64,000 bases of DNA from CAVQZA01 sp963718355. Its GTDB lineage: Bacteria; Actinomycetota; Thermoleophilia; Gaiellales; Gaiellaceae. The stretch spans positions 1-64,000 of the forward strand of contig CAVQZA010000005.1 in assembly GCA_963718355.1 (NCBI GenBank), written 5' to 3'. Of this stretch, positions 58,261-64,000 are shown in pieces. Positions within the stretch are counted from its first letter, which is position 1; each line of letters begins with the position of its first letter. Position numbers and translations under genes: made by a program. The notes beneath the pieces are model-generated. The model ran no database searches. It saw only the letters and a program-made list of their open reading frames with translations, and was not told the DNA's origin.

Positions 58261-58824
58261 CTACCTCTGGGTGGAGGCCGAGGTTCGCCTTGAGCTCGCC
58301 GGCCGCGCGAGCGCACGCCAGGCTGTCGCGAACGCGACGGCGCCGATCGCGCCAAGATAGACCGGCTGCGCCCAGCGGCTGGCGCTGTCGCTCCCGGCGA
58401 GCAGGCCGTGGACCGTGACCGACGCGAAGACGACATACGTCAGCCAGTGCAGCCGACGCCAGTTCTTGACACCGATCCGCTTCCGCTGCGAAAAGGACAC
58501 GTAAACCACGACCAACAGCTCGGCTCCGACGATTCCGACGCCCGTCCAGAGCGGGCGGTACGCGATGCGTCCCGGGACGACGAGGCTGACGAGGTCGATC
58601 GGGACAGCCGTGTCATAGACGAGCGCCAGCCCGTGGATCGCCGTCGCGACGACCGCCATGAACGCGAGGAAGCGGTGGACGTCGGTGACTGAGGCCGGCT
58701 TGACACGGGTGCCGAGCGGCCGCGACTTGAGCACCAGGCCGGCGATCATCGACCACGTGACGAGCACGTACGCCGTCATCCCGCTCGCGCGCGCAAGGAT
58801 CCAGAACGTGGGGTCGGTCCTCAA
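58261..58824 (-). CDS. Ferric-reductase-like transmembrane protein (YedZ/MsrQ-type)
   Basis: A 187-residue protein with five or six helices: GMTAYVLVTWSMIAGLVL; HRFLAFMAVVATAIHGLALV; PLWTGVGIVGAELLVVVYV; WRRLHWLTYVVFASVTVHGL; YLGAIGAVAFATAWRAL. Histidines in HRFLAF, IHGLAL, RLHWLTY and TVHGLLAG are placed to bind two b-type haems. It carries electrons across the inner membrane, by family knowledge. It overlaps the ApbE gene by four bases and is the last gene of a minus-strand operon. Confidence 0.88.
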   Translation of the reverse strand: MRTDPTFWILARASGMTAYVLVTWSMIAGLVLKSRPLGTRVKPASVTDVHRFLAFMAVVATAIHGLALVYDTAVPIDLVSLVVPGRIAYRPLWTGVGIVGAELLVVVYVSFSQRKRIGVKNWRRLHWLTYVVFASVTVHGLLAGSDSASRWAQPVYLGAIGAVAFATAWRALARPASSRRTSASTQR

Positions 58825-59729
58825 CGCAGCCCCCCCGCGATCACGAACCGGTCGTCCAGGGTCACGAGCACGCTCGGGATGCCGAGCTCGTCGGCCTCGG
58901 CGATGGCGCCCGCCTCGCCCAGGAGAAACAGGCTCTTGGCGCGGATCTCGGCCTCGACGGCGCTCGCCCCGACGGCCGTGACGCGGAGGAGGTCGCCGGC
59001 GGCCGGGCTTCCCGTCGCCGGGTCAATGAGATGGTGCTGCTCCATCCCGTTGCGGCGCCAGCGGCGCGTGTCCCTTCCGGACGTCGCCATCGCCGCGTTG
59101 CGCAGACCCAGCGTGAGCGACCCGCGCCCCGTGTCCACCGCGACCGGCCAGGGCTCGTCCGAGCCGTCGTCGCGAACGGCGAGGTCGCCTCCTGCATTGA
59201 CCAGGCACGGGCCCGACTCGGCTAGGAGGTCGCAGGCGCGGTCGACGGCATAGCCCTTCGCGATTCCGCCGAAGTCGAGCCGTACGCCGTGACCGAGCTG
59301 GATCCTGCCCGTTTCTCGATCGACGGTCACCTCTCCGCCACACCGCGCGGGAGGAATGCGCTCGGAGGTCACGCTTTCGGCGGGCACCCGGCTGAACGTC
59401 CGGTCGTACCCGGCGGCGACGAGTGCATCGTGCACCGTCGGGTCGAAGCGCCCGTGCGTCTGCTCTCGTGCCGCGAGCGCGAGCTCGGTCACCTCGAGGA
59501 GCTCCGGTCCAGCGTCGAGCGCGCCGAGCTCGTTCAGCGCCGAAAGCTCCGACCCGGGGCGGAAGCGCGAGAAGATCGCCTCGAGGCGCTCGAACTCGAG
59601 CTCGACGGTCTCCAATTCGCCGCGGCGGCCATGGGCGTGGCCGACCAGACACTCGATCGTCACGCCCATGGCTCTGAACTCGTGCCGCTCGAGACGCCGT
59701 TCAGCCGCCCTGCTTTGGATCTCGCTCAC
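58821..59729 (-). CDS. apbE: FAD:protein FMN transferase (ApbE family)
   Basis: A 302-residue protein from a GTG at 59729 that shares one base with the upstream stop (TAGTG). Motifs: FRAMGVTIECLV (N-terminal), VRLDFGGIAKGYAVDRACDL (FAD-binding Lys), CLVNAGGDLAVRDDG, HHLIDPATGSPAAGDLLRVT and a terminal EAEIRAKSLFLLGE. ApbE proteins attach FMN to a Thr of a target protein outside the membrane. There is no Sec signal or lipobox in this sequence, so location is uncertain. The partner is likely in the same electron-transfer system. Confidence 0.9.
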   Translation of the reverse strand: MSEIQSRAAERRLERHEFRAMGVTIECLVGHAHGRRGELETVELEFERLEAIFSRFRPGSELSALNELGALDAGPELLEVTELALAAREQTHGRFDPTVHDALVAAGYDRTFSRVPAESVTSERIPPARCGGEVTVDRETGRIQLGHGVRLDFGGIAKGYAVDRACDLLAESGPCLVNAGGDLAVRDDGSDEPWPVAVDTGRGSLTLGLRNAAMATSGRDTRRWRRNGMEQHHLIDPATGSPAAGDLLRVTAVGASAVEAEIRAKSLFLLGEAGAIAEADELGIPSVLVTLDDRFVIAGGLR

Positions 59730-60226
59730 TACGACGTGTGGGTCGCAGTCACGGGCGGGAGGGTCACGATCTGGACCGGCGGAGGCGCCGGAGCAGGCGG
59801 AGCGGCCGGCGCCGCTGCGGCGTGCGCTGCGCCGGACGGTTGTGCGGCGAGGGTCGGGGTCGCCGACGTGCGCGACACCGAGGCGATCGTGTGCACCGTC
59901 GCTCGCGAGGCGGCCGACGCGGCCCACGCACGGTACGCAGCCCGCGCCGCGGCGATGGCCTGCGCGTGCTGTTGCTCGGCGGCCGCGATCGCCTGCCGTC
60001 GGACCTGGAGGCGCCGCTCGTAGACGACCCAGCGGTGCGACACGATGCGCTTCACCTCGAGCGCCTGCCTCTGCAGCGCGCGCTCCCGCTTTGTGAGCAC
60101 GAGCACGCGTGGATCCTGGGCCGGCTTGACCGATGCCCAAGGCTTCGCCGCGATGGTCGACCAGAGGACGAAGAAGACAAGGATCGTCGCTGCGACTGTG
60201 TAGAAACGGGCGGTGTTGCTACCCAT
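59729..60226 (-). CDS. Alanine-rich anchored protein with coiled coil
   Basis: A 165-residue protein; ATG at 60226 overlapping the preceding stop. N-terminal TM is VAATILVFFVLWSTIAA, followed by a coiled coil (VLTKRERALQRQALEVKRIV; RLQVRRQAIAAAEQQHAQAI) and an Ala/Pro-rich tail (PAAPPAPAPPPVQIVTLPPV). It is probably extracytoplasmic. It is in an operon with the ferric-reductase-like and ApbE genes, so it may be a structural partner. No FMN-binding motif visible. Confidence 0.7.
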   Translation of the reverse strand: MGSNTARFYTVAATILVFFVLWSTIAAKPWASVKPAQDPRVLVLTKRERALQRQALEVKRIVSHRWVVYERRLQVRRQAIAAAEQQHAQAIAAARAAYRAWAASAASRATVHTIASVSRTSATPTLAAQPSGAAHAAAAPAAPPAPAPPPVQIVTLPPVTATHTS

Positions 60227-60692
60227 CGCTGCCTTCACTAATGCCGCCGCCGCCGCTGTCGTCGCCCTCGTGCTCGTCGTCGCCACCCTGGCCCGTCGTC
60301 GGCACGGTGGGCTGGGCGTACTGGATCACCGGCGCGGGCTGGACGGGTGCGGCCGGCGGGGTCGTGGTCGTGGGCGGGGCCGAGGTGACCGTCGGATCCG
60401 GCGCCGTCGTCGGCGCCGTCGCAGCCACCGGCGCCGAGGCGAGGACCGGCATCGAGACCGGCGCGAAGCGGGGGACGGCGGGCAGAGCGGGCGTCTTTGC
60501 GCGCAACGCCTTCTGCAGTGAAGCCTCGTAGAGGTCCAACTTTGCCCGGCGTGCCTCGATCACGCTGGTCGGGGTCAGGTTGGCCTTCTTGCCCGCCTGG
60601 CCGAGATGGGTTGTCTTCAGTGCGGCCGAGGCACCGGTCACGACACATGCGCCGAGCAGGACGGAGATCACCAGGCTGTGCTTGCGACTCAT
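60219..60692 (-). CDS. Secreted or anchored Pro/Thr-rich protein
   Basis: A 157-residue protein. A signal or anchor helix (LVISVLLGACVVTGASAAL) is followed by a charged segment (SVIEARRAKLDLYEASLQKA), a long Pro/Ala/Thr-rich linker (APTTAPDPTVTSAPPTTTTP) and an acidic tail (QGGDDEHEGDDSGGGGISEG). It is first in the operon with 59729-60226, ApbE and the haem protein. It looks like a cell-wall-spanning spacer. Confidence 0.7.
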   Translation of the reverse strand: MSRKHSLVISVLLGACVVTGASAALKTTHLGQAGKKANLTPTSVIEARRAKLDLYEASLQKALRAKTPALPAVPRFAPVSMPVLASAPVAATAPTTAPDPTVTSAPPTTTTPPAAPVQPAPVIQYAQPTVPTTGQGGDDEHEGDDSGGGGISEGSDG

Positions 60693-60794
60693 CGTCTACC
60701 CCCTCTTCATCCGTGGACGTTGGGAGATAGAGGCCGAACCGGGCGAAAAACTTGCGCAGTAGGGCTGGCGTTGGGCTGAAGCCGCACCAGCGCA

Positions 60795-60829
60795 ACTTGA
60801 GTAAAGGGATCGCCATGGGACCTCATCAG
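60795..60829 (+). repeat. Degenerate repeat R17
   Basis: CTTGAGTAAAGGGATCGCCA followed by TGGGACCTCATCAG retains parts of the repeat's two hairpin arms, in the same orientation, but the TTGACACA block is lost. Confidence 0.45.
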
Positions 60830-60870
60830 AATCGTGCTAACTCGCCGTGCAGCCATACGGCGGCGGCTCT

Positions 60871-61848
60871 CTAGAGGGCCTTTGCGGTGATTGTTCCGCC
60901 GGCGATCTCGGCGGAGTCGCTTGCTTGCCACTCAGCCTGGATGGTGCGTCGCTCGCCGGTCTTGAGACGACAGACTGCAGCGAACCCCGTCGCGTGCACG
61001 GTTGTCACGGTGCCTGTGCAGAGCTCCCCGCTCGGGAGGTACTCCATCTGGAATGACGTCTTGAGTAGCTTGTGTGGAGCGACCAGAAGGTCGGCGCGGA
61101 CGAGCACGTTCTGCAGACCTCTTCCTGCGCCGGCCATCGACACGATCCCGCGGCTGACGCCGTTGAGCTGGCTGACGTGACCGCTGAGTTGCTCGCTGAA
61201 GCTGGCCGCGTTCCAGGGCCTTGGCGTGAATCGGAGCGGCCCCGTCCCGAGGCCGACGACGAGCAGCACGGCGGCGAGCGCGGCGAGGCCAGCGGCCGGG
61301 GCGGTCCACGATCCGAGACGATTCCCCGCGACACGCCACACGATCGCGGCCGACACGGCCGAAACCGCAGCTGCGTACATGGCAAGGGCCCAGGGAGCGC
61401 TACGGTCGGTGCCGCTGCCGATCCCGTGGACCGTGGCGGCGCCCCAAACGGCGAAGTTCAAGTAATGCGCGCGCCGCCAAAAGACGTAGGGCAGCCGCGC
61501 CCGGTAGTGGTTGGTCACCGCGAGTGCGAGCAGCAGTTCCGCGGCTGCGATCCCGAGACCGACCCAGACCGGGCGATAGACCGAGATGAACGGCACCACT
61601 AGCGACTGAAACGAGAACGGCAACCACGCGTCGATCGCGACAGTCACCACGTGGATCGCGATGAAGGAGCCAACGAGGAGACCCGCGAAGCGATGGACGC
61701 CCTCGACGGCGAAGCGCGGCCACCGGGCGAACGTCTTCTTCGCGGCCATCGTCAGTCCGAGCAGCACGCCCCCGCTGAGCAGGAGATACGCGGTGATGCC
61801 TGCTGCGCGCGCCGCGTACCAATCGACGGGATTCGAGGTTAGATGCAT
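60871..61848 (-). CDS. Ferric-reductase-like membrane protein with C-terminal domain
   Basis: A 325-residue protein from the ATG at 61848. The N-terminal 210 residues have six helices with the haem-ligand His pattern (EGVHRFAGLLVGSFIAIHVV; RRAHYLNFAVWGAATVHGIG), as in the protein at 58261. A further helix (APAAGLAALAAVLLVVGLGT) leads to a 100-residue extracytoplasmic beta domain (LNGVSRGIVSMAGAGRGLQN; LCTGTVTTVHATGFAAVCRL). The last part lacks the FMN-attachment motif. It overlaps the ApbE gene by ten bases. Confidence 0.82.
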   Translation of the reverse strand: MHLTSNPVDWYAARAAGITAYLLLSGGVLLGLTMAAKKTFARWPRFAVEGVHRFAGLLVGSFIAIHVVTVAIDAWLPFSFQSLVVPFISVYRPVWVGLGIAAAELLLALAVTNHYRARLPYVFWRRAHYLNFAVWGAATVHGIGSGTDRSAPWALAMYAAAVSAVSAAIVWRVAGNRLGSWTAPAAGLAALAAVLLVVGLGTGPLRFTPRPWNAASFSEQLSGHVSQLNGVSRGIVSMAGAGRGLQNVLVRADLLVAPHKLLKTSFQMEYLPSGELCTGTVTTVHATGFAAVCRLKTGERRTIQAEWQASDSAEIAGGTITAKAL

Positions 61849-62693
61849 GCGGCTGGCTCGAGGCTCCGCTGCCAGGCGCGGTTCACGAGTATGTCGCCGG
61901 CGGCCGTGATGAACCGACCGGGAATGCCACGCACGTCGAGCCATGCCGGGCCGCGTGCACCGAGGAGGAAGGCCGCCTTGGCGGCGACGTCCGCCCCCAG
62001 GCACGACAGGCCGCAGACCGTGACCTGCTCCCACGGCGACTCGGCGGGGGCGCCGGTGCCGGGATCGATCAGATGGTGCTGCGCGTGCCCGCCGCGCAAC
62101 CAGCGGCGACGGTCGGTCCCACTCGTCGCCAAGGCGCCACGGACGAGACTTATCGTTCCGCCGCGGGGCAATCCGGCGACGAAGGTACCGCGCGCTGCGA
62201 GGTCACCGCCGGCCGAGACAAACCCTCTCCCCTCGAGGAGGGCAAGCGCGTCGTCGACCGTTCTTCCCTTGACGACGCCGTTCAGGTCGAGCTGGACGCC
62301 GCGGGGAACGAGGACGGTTCTCTCGACGAGTCGCACGGCTCCCCGCTGTCGCCGGATGATCGTGCCCGCCGGGTCGGGCTCGGGCGAGAGCGCCGAGAAG
62401 TCGGTGTCGTAACCGGCGGCTTCAAGCTCGGCTCCCAGAGTGGGGTCGACTAGACCGCAGGTCTCACGCTCGGCCTCGAGCGCCACCCCGAGCATCTCTG
62501 CGAACGCGCGCGAGACACCAACCGGGCTCCCTGCATCGCTATTTACCCGGTTGAGCTCACTGTCCGGACGGAACCGGCTGAAGATCCGCTCCCGCTCGTC
62601 GAAGAGCCGCTCGATCGCGCGACGCTCGGACAAGCGCGCGCCGGCAACGACGACGTCGCAACCCATGGACTGGAACGCAAAGGACTCGCCCAT
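61839..62693 (-). CDS. apbE: FAD:protein FMN transferase (ApbE family), second copy
   Basis: A 284-residue protein from the ATG at 62693. Motifs: FAFQSMGCDVVVAG, VQLDLNGVVKGRTVDDALAL (FAD-binding Lys), FVSAGGDLAARGTF and HHLIDPGTGAPAESPWEQVT. It is about 35 percent identical to the copy at 58821, so the two modules diverged long ago. Encoded between a small anchored protein and the ferric-reductase-like protein. Confidence 0.88.
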   Translation of the reverse strand: MGESFAFQSMGCDVVVAGARLSERRAIERLFDERERIFSRFRPDSELNRVNSDAGSPVGVSRAFAEMLGVALEAERETCGLVDPTLGAELEAAGYDTDFSALSPEPDPAGTIIRRQRGAVRLVERTVLVPRGVQLDLNGVVKGRTVDDALALLEGRGFVSAGGDLAARGTFVAGLPRGGTISLVRGALATSGTDRRRWLRGGHAQHHLIDPGTGAPAESPWEQVTVCGLSCLGADVAAKAAFLLGARGPAWLDVRGIPGRFITAAGDILVNRAWQRSLEPAACI

Positions 62694-62697
62694 GGAC

Positions 62698-63045
62698 TCA
62701 GGAGGTGCTCGTCGTCACATCGGGCGGAGCGGTTGCAGGAGCCATGATCCCGGCCTGCAACAGGTTCTTTCGAACCACGACGTACAACGGCTGCGGGACC
62801 GAGAGCGCCAGCACGGGATGCTTCGCGTGGCCTGCGTAGGTGACCCGGGCCAGGCCCATCGAGGCTCCGACGCTGATCGCCGCCGCGGCGCCGATACCGA
62901 TCTTCGCGGCGTAGGCCCGACGACGCGCCGGAGCGAGACGTGAGGACTCCAACTCGAGCTGCGGCTTGGGCGGAGCAGGCTCCTGCGGCGACCTCGCGGC
63001 GGTGACTTTCCTCTCCTTCGCGCGAGCCCGCTTCGATCGACTCAC
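62698..63045 (-). CDS. Small anchored protein of the second ApbE module
   Basis: A 115-residue protein: a very basic cytoplasmic N-terminus (SRSKRARAKERKVTAARSPQ), one TM (YAAKIGIGAAAAISVGASMG), and a short extracytoplasmic part (HPVLALSVPQPLYVVVRKNL). It ends five bases before the ApbE start. Function unknown. Confidence 0.7.
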   Translation of the reverse strand: MSRSKRARAKERKVTAARSPQEPAPPKPQLELESSRLAPARRRAYAAKIGIGAAAAISVGASMGLARVTYAGHAKHPVLALSVPQPLYVVVRKNLLQAGIMAPATAPPDVTTSTS

Positions 63046-63229
63046 AGGCCCGCTGCCCTGTGGCTCATCGTGGCACCGCCGACCTCATGATCAGCTTCAT
63101 CCGAACGCCTCCGTCTTTTGGACCAGGGTCGGAGCTCGAGCCGGACCTCACGAGCGTGGTTCGCAAGCGTAGGACCTCTTGATGAGACCTGGATGAGAAG
63201 GCGGTCGCCTTCCTGCGCTGCAGTGCGGA

Positions 63230-64000
63230 TTACGAGAACGGAACGAGCGCGGTCGTGCGCGGGATCAGCCGGTAGATCGCGAAGAAGTCGCGATCGTCGG
63301 GGGTCAGGTAGCGCGTCGCTGTCTGCTGGGTGTTGGGGACGAGTCTGAGCGGGGTCAGCGCGCCGGCATGGCGATAGGTGATGAAGCTCGGCCATTCCGC
63401 GTTGATGTCGAGCTCGATCGCCCGCAAGACGCGCAGGTGGACGAAGACGGCGGCGAGTGACTGCGCGGTCTGGTCGTTGGCGGCGACGTAGACGAGGTTC
63501 CCGTGCCGGTCGATACCGACCCCGGAGCGCCAGACTCGGATGGCGTTCCCAAGGGTTGCGCCCCAGAGCGAGCCGTCGGCCAGCTGCGGGTTGGGTTTCC
63601 CGTGATCGACGATCAGAGGCAGGTTCTGGCGGGCGAGCACCACCGACGAACCGGGCTCCGGCCCGCCGTGCCAGGCGACGATGTCGACCCGGCGGTCGCG
63701 GTAGGCGACGAGCGTGCCCTGGCCGGGCAGCAGCGGCTGATAGGTCGAGCCGTTGACCGAGAAGCCCCCGTGGCCGTCTCCGTAGGTGAAGCCGCTGTTG
63801 AACGTCGCCAACAACCGCCAGCGTTGCCCCGCCGGCACTTGCATCGGGCCGCGCGGCGAGGCGTTCGGCGGCTCGTAGCGGCCCGGGTAGAGCGCGAGCT
63901 GCGTCCGCCTATGGTCGATCCAGGCGACGTAGGCCACGATCCGGGGAAAGACGGGATCCGGCCGGAAGGTGGTCGCGAGCAACGGCGGCCCGCCGGCGAC
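63230..64000 (-). CDS. Phosphodiester glycosidase-like protein, 5' end outside the window
   Basis: At least 255 residues, open to the window edge. LATFNSGFTYGDGHGGFSVN, AIELDINAEWPSFITYRHAG and ARQNLPLIVDHGKPNPQLAD match the protein at 51955 along its whole length (about 45-50 percent identical). The missing N-terminus should carry the membrane anchor. It is probably an envelope-glycan modifying enzyme. Confidence 0.85.
   Translation of the reverse strand, partial: VAGGPPLLATTFRPDPVFPRIVAYVAWIDHRRTQLALYPGRYEPPNASPRGPMQVPAGQRWRLLATFNSGFTYGDGHGGFSVNGSTYQPLLPGQGTLVAYRDRRVDIVAWHGGPEPGSSVVLARQNLPLIVDHGKPNPQLADGSLWGATLGNAIRVWRSGVGIDRHGNLVYVAANDQTAQSLAAVFVHLRVLRAIELDINAEWPSFITYRHAGALTPLRLVPNTQQTATRYLTPDDRDFFAIYRLIPRTTALVPFS

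Noticed and set aside
1842..60829. Repeats as classical integron attC sites
   Set aside because: No GTTRRRY/RYYYAAC core sites or L/R box arrangement could be seen, no integron integrase is present, and many intervals are several kilobases with plus-strand genes.
1842..60829. Repeats as ordinary Rho-independent terminators
   Set aside because: They occur after, before and between genes of either strand, always in one orientation, and real terminator hairpins (27836, 37526, 53436) are present separately.
61839..62693. Both ApbE copies as a recent tandem duplication
   Set aside because: They are only about a third identical and have different partner genes, so the duplication is old or the modules were acquired separately.
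1..64000. CRISPR array
   Set aside because: The repeats are kilobases apart, diverged, and no cas gene was seen.

Overview
The window is high-GC DNA with dense, mostly single-gene or short-operon coding. Third codon positions are strongly G/C, and GTG starts and ATGA/TAATG overlaps are common. The regulators (BTAD/SARP, LuxR-MalT, NarL, PadR, TetR, MarR) and the small protein families (zinc-ribbon, DUF1059-like, DUF4242-like) point to a soil-type actinobacterium, most likely class Thermoleophilia (Solirubrobacterales/Gaiellales). That placement is an inference; no rRNA or intact tRNA is present.

The most striking feature is a dispersed repeat of about 85-90 bp (here R1-R16, plus a degenerate R17). 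It has a tandem TTGACACA block followed by two potential hairpins. All sixteen good copies lie between genes and all point the same way. Several copies sit just beyond the 3' end of a minus-strand gene and mark off short modules, for example R3-fragment-R4, R8-two genes-R9, R12-one gene-R13, R14 to R15 and R15 to R16. Genes next to the repeats are rich in small dimeric alpha/beta-barrel (ABM-like) and cupin proteins. No integrase or transposase gene was recognised.

Layout. 0.3-5.4 kb: a frameshifted ABM gene fused in reading to a LuxR regulator, a decayed AfsR-type regulator, and a secreted protein. 5.5-12.4 kb: small membrane proteins, a PadR-permease pair flanked by direct repeats, a secreted Ig-like protein, and a degenerate GGDEF protein. 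12.4-17.2 kb: a broken RHH/Doc toxin-antitoxin locus, a zinc-ribbon protein, an orphan NarL regulator, a cupin, an ABM protein and a tubby-like protein. 17.3-21.2 kb: a cNMP-domain flavoprotein coupled to a DHA2 efflux pump, with a divergent TetR. 21.4-27.9 kb: a two-component signalling island (two kinases, three regulators) with a lipoprotein and secreted cupins. 28-32 kb: small Thermoleophilia-type proteins. 32.3-37.9 kb: a large frameshifted MalT-type LuxR protein, a DUF4242-like protein coupled to an Ig-like secreted protein, and an ABM protein. 38.4-45 kb: a vanadium-haloperoxidase-like protein, a beta-helix protein, a DUF1059 protein, and a 1136-residue BTAD-TM-propeller-solute-binding fusion bracketed by inverted repeats. 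45-53 kb: an ABM module and then a cell-surface cluster (secreted proteins, hydrolase, M23 peptidase, acyltransferase, phosphodiester glycosidase). 53.8-56.7 kb: repeat-bounded ABM, secreted and cupin/MarR modules. 57-64 kb: an ECF sigma factor with a membrane tail, two ferric-reductase-like/ApbE modules in the same orientation, and a second phosphodiester glycosidase cut by the window end.

Several long genes carry single-base frame breaks (about 460, 2330, 3297, 3560, 3755 and 33245). These may be true pseudogenes or residual long-read errors, and the sequence alone cannot tell which.
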